Part shown: one piece after another, positions 53,994-64,000 of the stretch
Layout: each line of letters begins with the position of its first letter
Numbering within the stretch: position 1 is the stretch's first letter
Assembly: GCA_963971575.1 (NCBI GenBank)
Contig: OZ020622.1
Span: 16,618,879-16,682,878, forward strand
From: Liopterus haemorrhoidalis
Taxonomy: Eukaryota > Arthropoda > Insecta > Coleoptera > Dytiscidae
Reading direction: 5' to 3'
Length of the DNA stretch: 64,000 nucleotides
The notes under the pieces: generated by a model
The model's input: only the letters and a program-made list of their open reading frames with translations
Databases searched by the model: none
What the model was told of the DNA's origin: nothing
Position numbers and translations under genes: made by a program

Positions 53994-54461
53994 TACGAAT
54001 TATATCATTGAAAAGTTTATCTGGCAGTCTAGTATCTTAGTTCTGTCGTTTTGAATGCTTTGTCTTCTTCTTTAAACTCGTTCTTTCTTTAATCTAGTCC
54101 AAGTTTTCTGATATTAATTAAGTAATTAATAAACAGTGTATGTGAGTATGCCTGTACTGAAACTAATAAAGAAGCGTTCGATCGTGGAGCTAGTGTAGTG
54201 GGAGGGGGGGCTGATGCGGGAATTCTGGTAGACGGGGAATAGGTCGTAGGGAATTTACGAGCGATCGGACCGAGCGCGATTTATTGCTAATAGCTCCGGC
54301 CACCTCTCCACTCGTAATTAGGAGAAGACCGACTACATTGCTAAAACACCTCTCACACCTCGCTAACAGTTTATATCAAGACGATTCATGATTTAAATTA
54401 AAAAATATTTTCAAAAAATTATATTTAAACTTTAATGAAAATTATTTTTAATCATAAACCT
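53994..54461. other. No gene recognised
   Basis: GC-richer around 54180-54340; nothing assigned. Confidence 0.45.
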
Positions 54462-54612
54462 ATAGACTATTCTAAAATTTTAAGTGGAACTAACTGGAAT
54501 TTTCATTTTTATAAGTTGTCATTAGTTCTCTTTATTGATTAAAGTGGGCTTTTGCTAAACAAAATTATCAAAACCCTCACTTAATCTGTGAAAAGCTACT
54601 AGAATTTAAAAC
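54462..54612. mobile_element. GTCTRTTCC-family MITE, partial
   Basis: GACTATTCTAAAATTTTAAG, GGAACTAACTGGAATTTTCA and AAGTTGTCATTAG parallel 5392-5480. The right end is lost. Confidence 0.55.
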
Positions 54613-54725
54613 AAATTACTGGGGTACATCATAAAATTTCTAACATATCTAACTTATTATTTATTTTATATGAAAAATATAGAAACATTGTTTTCCTTCC
54701 CGAGTAAAAATAAACGGCGACTTTA

Positions 54726-56763
54726 CAATGGCGACTTTTAGTGATATTAAAAGCATGCGTGAAACGTTGTATAGATTAGATTTAGCTTATAAAATGACTC
54801 CCAATGAACAGACACGTAGTAGTAGAAATAAATTCAAACGTATGTATCAAGGCTCTATATAAGCAGCTAAAATAAATGCCAATTCTTCTTTTATGAAATC
54901 ATTTGGCAATGTTGCTAAAACAACATGGATGGTCATTAATAACAACAGACAGCAAAAAAAAAAAAAAAATCGTTAGTAATTCGACTGCTTTATCGCCTGA
55001 TGATTTTAATACGTATTTTGTTAATACTACTAAAAATATAATAAAAAATAAAAATAAAAAACACAAATACATCTCCCCTTTCTTATATGTCGTCTTTGTG
55101 TGTTTCGGAAAGTACAAACTTTGCTTTTCAACCAAACTCATTTTTCAAAGTCAGAGATATTATTATTAATATGAAAAACAGTAAATGTAGAGACGCATAT
55201 GGCCTAAATTCAGATGGGATTAAGTCAAATGAAAAATTAAAGATCAATGAAAAATTCTGTAATTTCACCGTTAACTAAGACAATTAATCGCTGCGTACAA
55301 TCAAACATATTCCCTGATTTTCTCAAACTTGCAGCGGTATTTCCGCTGCACAAAAAAGGCAACAAAGATGATTTGAGCAATTATCGTCCAGTATATTTAT
55401 TGCCAATACTGTCCAATATTTTTGAAAAGGTACTTTTTAACCAAATAATGGCATATTTTGAAACAAATTTACTTTTCAATAAATCTCAATTCGGATTTCG
55501 CTCTCAGAGATCTACTGTTGATTCTATTTTATCATATATAAATAAAGTTACGCTGGTGAATTTTGTTTTTCAACATTTTTAGACCTATGTAAAGCTTTTG
55601 ACTGTGTCTCGCATAGCACACTAATAGAAAAACTAAAAGTATATAACTTTAATCCATGTAGCTGTTCACTTATCAAAACATATCTAAGCAATCGGAAACA
55701 ATTTGTTATTTTTAATAATAAATCTTCGAAGTCGCTAAATGTTGAACGAGGTATTCCACAAGGATCCATTTTAGGACCACTTCTATTTCTAATCTACGTA
55801 AACGATTTCTCTTGCATTGAAAATGATTGTATTTTATATGCAGATGATACACACCATCTTTAAATTTAATAAATGAAAATAATATAATCATTGAAAAAGC
55901 AAATGACTGGTTTCTCATGAACGAATTATCCTTCAATAGTTAGAAAACTCAAAACCTTTTAATTAGTTGTAAAAATCATAATTTTTCAAATCCTTCTTCT
56001 GTTGCTTTTCTGGGTGTTTATGTTGACTCTGCACTTAAGTGGGATCAGACAGAGATTCTTGCCAAAAAAATCTGCAAAACTATATTTATTTTTCGCAATC
56101 TGGTCAATACTGTCTCAAAAGAAATAATGTTAATATCATATTATGCCTTATTTCAGTCACATATTTCTTATGCTTGGGGACATTCTGCTTCAGATAATAG
56201 AATTTTTTCCCTTCAACGTCGTGCTATTCGAATTTTAACAAAAATTAACTATAGAGGTGACTGTAAGAATGTATTTAAAGATTTAGAAATAATGACATTA
56301 CCTTCCCTCTATATCTATCAGTATGTATTGTATACCTATAAAAATAGAAATATATAGCCAACTGGCGATAGAATGCAGTCGTATGCTACTAGAAATAAAG
56401 ACCATATATATCCAAACTTTATACGTTTAACTAAATCACGCAATGCCTCTAATTATTACAGCATAAAATTTTTCAATATTCTGCCAGAGGAATATAAAGT
56501 CCTGCGTTTTCTGAATTTCAATAAAACTGTAAAAGAATTTTTAATTAGAAACCCATTCTTCTCGACTGACGAATTTTTTAATGTTAAATTTTAAATTTAT
56601 TTAAGTCCATATATTATTGTACTACCCTAATAATTATTGCCTATTATTTTGCTCCATATTAACATGTATTTGTACTTTGTATTGTATTGCTTGTATGACT
56701 GACTAAAACAATGTTTTATTTTGTATTATGGTCAGTAAATAAATTATTATTATTTTTATTATT
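54726..56763 (+). mobile_element. CR1/L2-like LINE relic, 5' truncated
   Basis: RT-coding sequence is followed by a ~170-bp 3' UTR ending in (TTATTATT)n. The tail type matches CR1/L2-like LINEs, as in the fragment at 2319. No endonuclease domain is present. Confidence 0.8.
54728..56594 (+). pseudogene. CR1/L2-like LINE reverse transcriptase, multiply broken
   Basis: Blocks in order: AAKINANSSFMKSFGNVAKT, LSPDDFNTYFVNTTKNI, SPLTKTINRCVQSNIFPDFL, AAVFPLHKKGNKDDLSNYRP, FGFRSQRSTVDSIL, a motif A remnant (LCKAFDCVSH), VERGIPQGSILGPLLFLIYV (motif B, ~55740), ILYADDT (YADD, ~55840), SVAFLGVYVDSALKWDQTEI, SHISYAWGHSASDNRIFSLQ, IMTLPSLYIYQYVLY and a tail ending FNVKF. At least five frameshifts or stops separate them. 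It was a target-primed reverse transcriptase and is dead now. Confidence 0.8.
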
Positions 56764-57044
56764 AATGGTCGAACGGCCGTTTAGCATTACAGAGGCATAC
56801 AATGGTCTTACAGAGCCTAAATGACTCTTAAAAAACTTTAAAGTTCGTAAGCATAGCTATAGCTGAGACTTACAACGGTCAAACACCATCCGTTTGGCGA
56901 AAAAACTCGGACTTACAGAATTTCATTACAAACATTCAAACGGTGACCGTTGTACGACTGTTGTACGACTTTGCTTCAAATATTAGATATTTTTACTCGG
57001 GTTCCAACTCAGTTTTTAATATGTAGATTATTTAGGGGGCAAGT
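56764..57044. other. No gene recognised
   Basis: ACGGTCAAAC and CCGTTTGG-type short repeats; nothing assigned. Confidence 0.45.
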
Positions 57045-57310
57045 GGAGTGTTACTTATAAGGTTGAAATATCTCATTTATCATTGATTTAACAGCAAAAA
57101 TGAATATGAGGAAAGAAACTATTCCTCTCTATTTTAAGCAAGTTTTAATAAAATATACATTTTGGGAGCTATGGAGAGAGCTACCTATAATAATATGTAA
57201 TAGTGCATTTATTTACCAATAGCTAATCATACAATAAAACTAAGTATCTCACTTATTATTTACTTAACATCAAAAATATATACATAGATCCGAAGCAAGC
57301 GAATTGAAAC
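57045..57310 (-). repeat. GGAGTACCCGTAC-family repeat, copy 3 (without its head)
   Basis: The minus strand contains TTGATGTTAAGTAAATAATA, GAGGAATAGTTTCTTT and ATGATAAATGAGATATTTCA, matching 18080-18250 and 18412-18430. It shows the uninterrupted site where the hAT MITE at 18251 inserted. Confidence 0.65.
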
Positions 57311-57795
57311 AAACGTTATGAAAAATAAGTAACTGATATAAAAAGCAAACATTATAATTACAAATGATCCATTCTTGTGGGAATTTGAACAGTTATAAGA
57401 ATAAATAAATAAATAAATATTCCAGCATAAGAATAATCTCTGGTTTCCAGTAAATTATCTTTTAAATATAATTGAACATGAATATATTTCAGAATGGAAA
57501 GAATTCAACATTATAAGTTTTTACAGATGCGGAAACTGTAGTTTGTGGGAAATATTAGAATCTGTTTTTTTAATTGTACTACCTATTGTATGATTTTAAT
57601 GTTAAATATTTTATCTCATTAAAAATATATTTATAATGAACGATTAAAATTTATTATAATCATGTGCATTTGTGCATTTAAATATATTCTAATTACTAGT
57701 GGCTATGCTGAAGAGATGTCTATTACAAATCAAACTGTGAAGAAAAATAAGCGAACTGAGAATATTAGACCAGGTAACTGGTGTTCAAAACTGTC
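57311..57795. other. No gene recognised
   Basis: (AAAT)n at 57402-57420; otherwise unassigned. Confidence 0.5.
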
Positions 57796-57797
57796 AT

Positions 57798-58970
57798 CAT
57801 CATCAAGTCTTGTCCATCATCGGGTGATTTTGGACTGCCTCTAAAAAGAGCATAGGCTGTCAATAAAATTTCTCCATCTAACTCGTCTATCTGCCATAGG
57901 CTTCAAGTCGGTGATGTTGTTATAAAGTCTTTTGTCTTGGTTTTGAGAGCTCCATGCATTTATTTCTAGCAGGGTTGAGCGACGCCAGCTGTTCTTGGGG
58001 CGACTCTACGCCTACTGCCCTGAGGGTTGTATGCTAGTGCATATCGACACACTTCGCTAGGAGCCCTTCGAAGAGTGTGCCCTAACCAACTATACTTTCT
58101 TCTTTTTATTTGCAAATTAATGTCCATTTGACCAGTTCTTTCCCCCAATTCTACGTTTGATATTCTACGTGGCCAATAAATGCGAAGAATTCTTCGAAGA
58201 CATCGATTTACAAATACTCGCACTCTTCTCTTGATAGCTTCTGTTACGAACCAAGTCTCACAGCCGTACATAAGAACTGACGTCACGCATGCCCTGAATA
58301 TGGTAGTTTTCGTGGAAGTACTGTAGATCGCAGAATTCCATACACGGCTAAGTTGGATAAATGCGCCTCTCGCTTTGCGTATTCTGCTTTCCACATCTAA
58401 ATCCGCGCCACCGTCCACAGACACAAACTCCCCAAGTACTGGAAATCATCCACACGCTCGATTTGATGGTTACCGAGCAGTAAAGATCTATCGGTTTCTG
58501 CATTTATCCGCATTTCTTTTGTCTTGGAGCTATTGATTTTCATTCCAACTTTTGCAGACTCAATCGTGAGGTCATTCAGTTTTAGCTGCATGTCTCCATG
58601 CTTATGCGACTCTCACATTTATCGTCTGCAAAATCCAGTGACTCCAGTCTGACTGTTGGTGTTAGCGGATTCCAAATAATTCCTCTGGGTTTGTTAGCTG
58701 TTGATCGTCTAGCCACGGCGTCTAAAACTATCAAAAAAAGAAGCGGTGACATCACACATCCTTGTCTAACACCTGTAATGGTTGGAAAGGGTTCTGACAA
58801 GCTACCATTGTGTAGAACTCTACACGTGAAGCCGTTGTAGCTATTTCTAACCAGAGATATTATTTTGTCAGGCACTCCAATATTCTGCATTTCAGCCCAA
58901 ATGCATTCTCTATCGACAGAGTCGAATGCTTTTTCATAGTCGACGAAAAGAAGAAGAACTGTGTTCAAAA
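57798..58970 (-). mobile_element. RTE-like LINE, 5' truncated
   Basis: The RT region to a C-terminus near 57840 is followed by a GATGATGATGAC tail (57795-57808 on the minus strand), the short-unit tail typical of RTE-type LINEs. The endonuclease domain is missing. Confidence 0.75.
57838..58968 (-). pseudogene. RTE-like LINE reverse transcriptase, frameshifted
   Basis: The minus strand reads LLLFVDYEKAFDSVDRECIW (motif A), TGVRQGCVMSPLLFLIVLDA (motif B) and LESLDFADD (motif C as FADD), then a frameshift, KHGDMQLKLNDL, GMKINSSKTKEMRI and ERVDDFQYLGS, another frameshift, RKARGAFIQLSRVW, SVLMYGCETWFVTEAIKR, CLRRILRIYWPRRISN and KRRKYSWLGHTLRRAPSE, a further shift, then KRLYNNITDLKPMADRRVRW and RNFIDSLCSF before the stop. 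Catalytic residues are present but the frame is broken at least three times. Confidence 0.8.
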
Positions 58971-59156
58971 CTGTGGTTTCGGAGAAAGTTTAGGCGGCAG
59001 TTTTGAAAATTGGGGAGATAATAGGTCTTGAGGTGTTGTTGAGTTCAAATTTTGCGACTAAAATTTTGAACCGGAAATTGGAAAATAACCTAGAGAAACG
59101 TGCAAAAAAATGTTTTTTATTCTTGCAGATATCTCCAGTCCATTGGAAAATTCGAA

Positions 59157-59189
<33 letters not shown>

Positions 59190-59700
59190 CTGAATTAAAG
59201 AAGGATAAATTATCTATAAATAAAATACCATAGTTTCCTTCTACCTTAAGTCTTGCTTTATTACAATTTTCTTTAAAAACATTATTAAGCAATTAACTTA
59301 TTATCTACCAGTAAAAAAATATATTTCTAACTTTTCTTTTTATCATAATATTATTTTTACTACCCTAGTTCTCCAATTAACAGAGAGATCAGACGTTACG
59401 ATAGTGTATATGAGCCCCTGTTGCAAATTATTCAGTCATTACGGGGAGCTCTGGTGCGTAATATGGTCGGGTAACATAAGGCACCACAACACACCACACC
59501 GCACACCACACGGCACAACACTGCGTACTTGCTTACTCTAAATACAGTTATTAATTAGCACCTGGTTGTGCGAAGGTGTAATCACACGACAAAATCTAAC
59601 TCTCACACAACAGATCAATATTTTACTAAATACTTTTTATATTTTATATCATTGAATTAGTTTAAAATGCAGAAACTCTAACTTTTATAATTGACACATG
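58971..59700. other. No gene; TA microsatellite
   Basis: (TA)n spans 59160-59189. CACCACA-rich sequence lies near 59480-59520. Nothing coding. Confidence 0.5.
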
Positions 59701-59701
59701 C

Positions 59702-59881
59702 CACCGGAGTAGCCGAGCTCGTTAAATCACGCAGTTCTGACGGGTTTTAATTGTGAGGTAGCTGGTTCGAATCCCCATTGATGATATTATTCGGGAGAGA
59801 ATAATATGTTAATATTACTTCCATTTTCACAACCATTCATCTCTCATCCAGGTGTAGGACTCACTCCCTGGCATCGACGCC
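59702..59881 (+). ncRNA. tRNA-derived SINE (Ser/Leu-type head)
   Basis: A box TAGCCGAGCTCGTTAA (59710-59725) and a perfect B box GGTTCGAATCC (59764-59774) are separated by ~40 bp, with extra bases suggesting a long variable arm as in class II tRNAs (Ser or Leu). The body continues ACAACCATTCATCTCTCATC and ACTCCCTGGCATCGACGCC, where a hAT-like MITE begins. No poly-A is seen because the end is cut. Confidence 0.65.
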
Positions 59882-60044
59882 CAGGGGCGGTTCAAGACGG
59901 TATGCAGGCGATGCGCCGCTTCGGGGCGCCACGATCAAGAGGCGAAGAAAAAATGTATAGCCCATTACAATATCAAAATAGCTTTAATTAAAATAATATT
60001 TATTTTTGTAATAAGTAATGTGATCTTTAATTAAATCTAACAAA

Positions 60045-60425
60045 AACTACTTTTATTTACTGGGCGGCACTTCAGGCTTCTAGTAAAAGGGGGGCGGCAA
60101 AATGAAAATTTAGAAAAAAACTACTTTTTTACTGGGTGGCACTTCAGACTTCTAGTAAAAGGGGGGGCGTCATGAAAGGAGATTTAAAAAAAAACTAATT
60201 TTATTACTGGGCCGCACTTCAGGCTTCTAGTAAAAGGGGGGCGCAAAGAAGAAAATTTAGAAAAAAACTACTTTTTTACTGGGCGGCACTTCAGGCTTCT
60301 AGTAAAAGGAGGGGCACCATGAAAGGAGATTTAGAAAAAACTACTTTTTTACTGGGTGGCACTTCAGACTTCTAGTAAAAGGGGGGCGTCACAAATGAAA
60401 TTTAGAAAAAAACTACTTTTTTTAC
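60045..60425. repeat. Minisatellite, ~71-bp unit, five copies
   Basis: Each unit contains AAAACTACTTTTTTACTGGG, CGGCACTTCAGGCTTCTAGT and AAAAGGGGGGCG, followed by an AT-rich spacer. Spacers alternate between an ATGAAAGGAGATTTA type and a GAAAATTTAG type, hinting at a two-unit higher order. Confidence 0.85.
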
Positions 60426-60427
60426 TC

Positions 60428-60502
60428 ACTCTCGACATTTACGTCGAGTGGCGAAAACGTCGAGCTAAGAGGCAGTCGAGTAACGGGGTATTACTGTATA
60501 TC
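60428..60502. mobile_element. Possible pogo/Tigger-type terminal fragment
   Basis: The minus strand reads CAGTAATACCCCGTTACTCG and GACTGCCTCTTAGCTCGACG, ending at TA, similar in style to pogo-group ends. CTCGAC/GTCGAG forms a small hairpin. No partner end. Confidence 0.4.
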
Positions 60503-60674
60503 AAAGATGTAAAATTCTTTTTTTCACGAGACTCAGATAATGGTAATTAAATATGATTATTTTATTTTGTTTTATTTTATAATAGTTATCAAAAAAATTA
60601 TTTAAAAAAATATATGTGGGGGGGGGCTTACCTAATTTTGCATAGGGGCGCCAGGTACCCTTGAGCTGGCCCTG

Positions 60675-61519
60675 TGAACACCCACTCGCAGTGTTTGGAT
60701 GAATTTAGTTTTCGGAATTTTTCGATCTTGGGAATATTGAATTGGTTTTACTTAACTTGTACTAAATACTCACTTTTTTAAAATATTTGTAATTTTTATC
60801 CGTTAGGGCTTTAACCTGACTGATCGACCCTTCCATTTGACAGTCTGATGTGTATTTAGAAAAAAATATGACAAAAAATCTAGTTTTATCTCAAATTTCA
60901 AAGTTCTAAAAGATGTTTAAACGATTTTTAATGTATAAATTCCTTAAAATCTTGCCAGCTGTCTCTGCATTGCAACTGTCCGCACGCGCTACATACAGGG
61001 CGATCCAAAACACCTGTCTCCATATCATCATTATTAATACTGCATGAAATTAGCTGTTTTTTCAATCTACTTGCTATGTAAAATGTGCTTAATCGGATGA
61101 GACCAAAGTTATTAAATCCTAATTACCATCGCATGCTCATTTACATTTATTGGCAAGTTAAGGAAATGTAACACAATGTGCTTAAGACCTTTTTATTAAC
61201 GTGTGTTCATGTCGAATTTACTCGTAATTATATGCTAATTTTTCTGTTATATTTTATTGATACCCTATTATTTAGAAACATGGGCGCGTACAAACATTTT
61301 AAACATTTTGTTCGGATTCATTATGTCATTTCTTTGATTTAAGAGGAACTCAATGGGATTTTCGTTCTTTTAGGTTGTCACGAGAAAGGACCTTCCTTGG
61401 GTTATTTCACGTTTCACGTTGGTATGTGAAAATTTAAAATTGCAACAGTGAAACCATGGAAAGGAATAACATTTATTAAAAATATATTCCTTTTTTACAT
61501 GACAATTTTTTTTTTTTTA
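60675..61519. other. No gene; MITE scrap
   Basis: GATTTAAGAGGAACTCAATG near 61340 resembles the GTCTRTTCC MITE left arm. CAGGGCGATCCAAAACAC near 60998 looks like a lone mariner-type end. Confidence 0.4.
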
Positions 61520-61650
61520 ATTGAAGTGAAGTGTGAATTTTCACACATTTTAGGGTTTTCTAGGTATTTAATAAGTGTGAGAAGCCCACATAATATTGGA
61601 TGTCTAGAAATATTTATTCTATAATGACATCAAAATCAACATTTTTTATA
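61520..61650 (+). repeat. Composite dispersed repeat block
   Basis: GAAGTGTGAATTTTCACACA, GGTATTTAATAAGTGTGAGA and GGATGTCTAG match 25735-25823, without the nested MITE. Confidence 0.75.
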
Positions 61651-61849
61651 ATAAATGTGTCCAGACTTTTGAACTAATCGTGTAATTTTTCGAAAACGAC
61701 CCACTGATGTAAAGAAAATTTAATTGACTTTCGAATAAAATACATTTTTACCCGTGGTGCCATTTAAGATTTATTGGGTCACTGCCTCCCCCACTCAGGG
61801 GCGCAGTTATAAGATTGCAGTATATCGTAAAAAGTGTCTCTCCTCGATA

Positions 61850-61932
61850 TTAAAGTTGAAGAATTTTTGCGTTTTTAGGATTTTGTAGGTAGGACCACCA
61901 AAAAACCCTTATAACGTCACTCATGTGTGTCT

Positions 61933-61965
<33 letters not shown>

Positions 61966-62900
61966 CGTGTGTCTGTCTGTTTGTCTGCCTGCCTGCCTGT
62001 TTTTCTGTCTGTCTGTCTGTCTTTCTGTCTGTCTGTACGGTAGAAATTGTAGCGAAACGGCTGAACATAGAAAGTTGAAATTTGGCATACTTGTACAACT
62101 TTTTCTAGCTTTTGTGGCACATCAAATGAAACCTTTTAATGCGTGGACCAACAAACAAATTTTTATTTTTGAAAAATCTATTTTTTTTATTGGATTTTTG
62201 CCAAAAATGTTTCAAAAAACTTTTGTTCCCCACCCTATCTCCCAAAGGGATTGAACGAAAAATCTAAAAAAAAATCTTCGTAATGAACATTGATGGGAAC
62301 CGAAATAGTTCAACACGAATTTTTAATCAGATACATTTTTCGAAAAATGTCGATTTTTTGTGTTATTGATAAAAAAATATATATTTTATTAAAATTTATT
62401 GTGTGGCATCAAAAGAAAGCTCTTAAGACGTAAACTACGGAACGATAGATAGTTTTTTGGAATTCGTTTCTTTTAACACGAATTTAGCCACATATGTGCA
62501 AAAGTTCTTGTCACCAAAAATCTGAAAAAATTACAAGTAATGTATATTGATCTGAGCCGGAAACGTACTAGAAGAATTTTTGATGAGATTGTGTTTTTGA
62601 AAAATATAGCAGTTTTTGTGTTTTTGAAAAAATTAATTATTTTTTTAATTTATGGTTAAATAATGGCTAATAATGTTTGATGTGATTTTTTGTATTTATA
62701 GCTAAGATAGTGCGTGTATTTTTTTTTTGAATTAAAAATATTAAAAAATTAATATATATTTTTAATAGTTGCAAATTGAGTTACTCACACCACACTGCAC
62801 TCTACACTGTAAAATATTTCTTATTAATCTAATGAAGACATGAAGTAATGAAGTTATTTAAATTTTGTTTAAAAAAATGAAATGAAAGCTCTTAGTTCTC
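61850..62900 (-). repeat. Composite dispersed repeat with TGTC tract, minus-strand copy
   Basis: This is a ~1-kb unit in minus orientation: GAGAACTAAGAGCTTTCATT, TACAGTGTAGAGTGCAGTGT, ACACGCACTATCTTAGC, CTGGCTCAGATCAATATACA-type blocks in the same order as 26275-26700, then two further diverged tandem-like versions of the same text, then the (TGTC)n tract at 61925-62036. It links the composite repeat to the GACA repeat at 49560-50040. Confidence 0.75.
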
Positions 62901-62907
62901 AAATAAC

Positions 62908-62909
<2 letters not shown>

Positions 62910-62967
<58 letters not shown>
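62910..62967. repeat. (AAT)n microsatellite
   Basis: About 19 AAT units; the open frames of poly-Tyr here are artefacts. Confidence 0.95.
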
Positions 62968-62968
<1 letters not shown>

Positions 62969-63180
62969 CAAGCAGTGCTGCTCGGGTCGCTCCGCATTGT
63001 GCGGGCACTGGATCTGGCGTAATTTCCGCGGCTGCATATCGCCAGGGTTTGGGATGCAGTCGTGTGTATTTAGCTCCACTAGTCTCTAGTATGACGCGGC
63101 TCAAAAGGTTGCTGAAGTTTGAGATTAGTGGACGCTTGTCAAGACCTGACAAACCCCATAATAATAATAATAATAATAAT
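62968..63180 (+). mobile_element. 3' end of a restriction-like-endonuclease-type LINE
   Basis: Plus-strand AAAYRQGLGCSRVYL resembles the end of the frame at 22340-22400. GGCTCAAAAGGTTGCTGAAG, CAAGACCTGACAAACCCC and an (AAT)n tail follow. The RT and most of the endonuclease are missing. Confidence 0.55.
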
Positions 63181-63290
63181 AAGTGTATTTAGCTCCACTA
63201 GTCTCTAATATAACGCGGCTCAAAAGGTTGCTGAAGTTTGAGATTAGCGGACGCTTGTCAAGACCTGACAAACCCCATAATAATATATTT
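63181..63290 (+). mobile_element. Second, shorter copy of the same LINE 3' end in tandem
   Basis: It repeats 63062-63170 (TTTAGCTCCACTAGTCTCTA through ACAAACCCCATAATAATA) directly after the first (AAT)n tail, with a few substitutions. Confidence 0.75.
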
Positions 63291-64000
63291 ATGTAGCTAA
63301 AAATGCTAGTAATTACAATTGCAAACAATAAATCTAATTATACAAATGTTCTATAAAAAACAAATATTAATATTTACAAAATAATACAATATTAGTATAC
63401 AAAAAATAGAGAAGAAAAAAAAATTATCTACATATACATAAATTTTCTTTTTCTTTTAAATAGTGCAATATTCATACAGTGTTTAATCACTGTCCAGTTC
63501 GTTTGTGATTATCAAAAAAACTGTTGATTTTGATGTGATAAATATACCTAGACATCCAGTATTATGTTGGCTTCTTATACCTATTAAATACCTGCAAAAT
63601 CCTGAAATGTGTGAAAATTCACACTACACTTAAATTTTTTGATATTGTTTCATATTTACGAGATATTCAGGGTGAAACCTTTATAAATAAGCACCCTGTA
63701 TAATAATTTACATATAAGATTATTTTTAATATGTAAACTACAAACTTAGACGATAAAAAATAACAGTGTTTCTTTTCAACAATGTAGTTTTGAAAAATAC
63801 GCAAGAAATCAATAACAAAAAAGCCTGATTCTAATAATTATGATGATTACCCTCTACTCAAGGTACCACTCAAGTGTGCCTAGCCTCAAGCGAGGTCACA
63901 TCAGCAAAAACATGCTAGGTACTTATAATTTAGCACTAATACTAAATATGGTATTAGGGTATGTGGTTGTATTAGTGAGAGAATTGATGAGCCGATACTG
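63291..64000 (-). repeat. Composite repeat block and unassigned sequence
   Basis: 63490-63650 on the minus strand carries GTGTGAATTTTCACACATTT, GGTATTTAATAGGTATAAG and GGATGTCTAGGTATATTTAT, the intact form of the site that the MITE at 25824 interrupts. CAGGGTG...CACCCTG near 63670-63700 is a short hairpin. The rest is unassigned. Confidence 0.6.

Larger units (their letters stand above)
59882..60674. mobile_element. hAT-like MITE carrying a 70-bp minisatellite
   Basis: CAGGGGCGGTTCAAGACGGT at the left and, on the minus strand, CAGGGCCAGCTCAAGGGTAC at the right are imperfect inverted repeats, and each is followed inward by GGCGCC-containing sequence. A clear 8-bp duplication is not seen. The interior is the minisatellite at 60045-60425 plus a pogo-like end. 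Confidence 0.55.

Noticed and set aside
60045..60425. Regularly spaced repeats considered as a CRISPR array
   Set aside because: Units are contiguous ~71-bp tandem copies with similar spacers, inside a MITE in a eukaryotic genome.
61850..62120. Open frames made of repeated Asp-Arg-Gln-Thr or Cys-Leu-Ser-Val
   Set aside because: They are translations of the GACA/TGTC tract, with no other coding signal.
62892..63152. Open frames rich in Tyr or Asn
   Set aside because: They are translations of the (AAT)n microsatellite.

Overview
This is a eukaryotic window of AT-rich, repeat-rich DNA, almost certainly from an insect. Every protein-coding stretch I recognise belongs to a transposable element: mariner and DUF4817-type Tc1/mariner relatives, piggyBac, hAT of the ZBED/FAM200-like type, several non-LTR retrotransposon (LINE) clades, a Penelope-like element, tRNA-derived SINEs and many MITEs. 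I found no convincing host gene, no rRNA and no CRISPR array. The mix of TEs, the (GACA)n repeats and the poly-C/poly-G runs fit a large insect genome such as Hemiptera, but I cannot name the species.

Layout. 0-4 kb: a DUF4817-type transposon cut by the window edge, then a hAT gene relic broken by a TIR element that is itself broken by a CR1/L2-like LINE 3' end. 5-15 kb: hAT-like elements with CATCGATG-rich ends, a deleted mariner, a hAT MITE holding a minisatellite, and a dead mariner. 15-23 kb: mariner and R1-like fragments, a second copy of the TIR element, piggyBac and Harbinger-like MITEs, and fragments of LINEs with a restriction-like endonuclease and of RTE LINEs. 24-31 kb: a large TTA-flanked TIR element, a widespread composite repeat with a nested MITE, and a Penelope-like 3' end with a candidate hammerhead ribozyme. 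31.2-38.7 kb: a nest in which an intact two-ORF I-type LINE (ORF1 472 aa, ORF2 1232 aa) lies inside a TA-flanked TIR element, inside a mariner relic, inside a hAT-type element, inside a CA/TA-rich simple-sequence tract. 39.2-42.1 kb: a second nest, mariner inside piggyBac inside a palindromic MITE. 43-54 kb: a hAT MITE with a perfect target duplication, GACA repeats, LINE relics, a second and nearly identical DUF4817 element, SINE/tRNA-like units and a cluster of three hAT elements. 54.5-64 kb: CR1/L2-like and RTE LINE relics, a SINE, a hAT-like MITE with a 70-bp minisatellite, and the composite repeat again.

Only the 5.3-kb LINE looks recently inserted and intact. The DNA transposons carry stops, frameshifts, deletions, or substitutions at catalytic Asp residues. 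I do not claim a new biological system. The most useful leads are the ordered, target-site-resolved nests, the hammerhead candidate in the Penelope-like end, the long A-tract between the two LINE ORFs, and minisatellites carried inside hAT-type MITEs.
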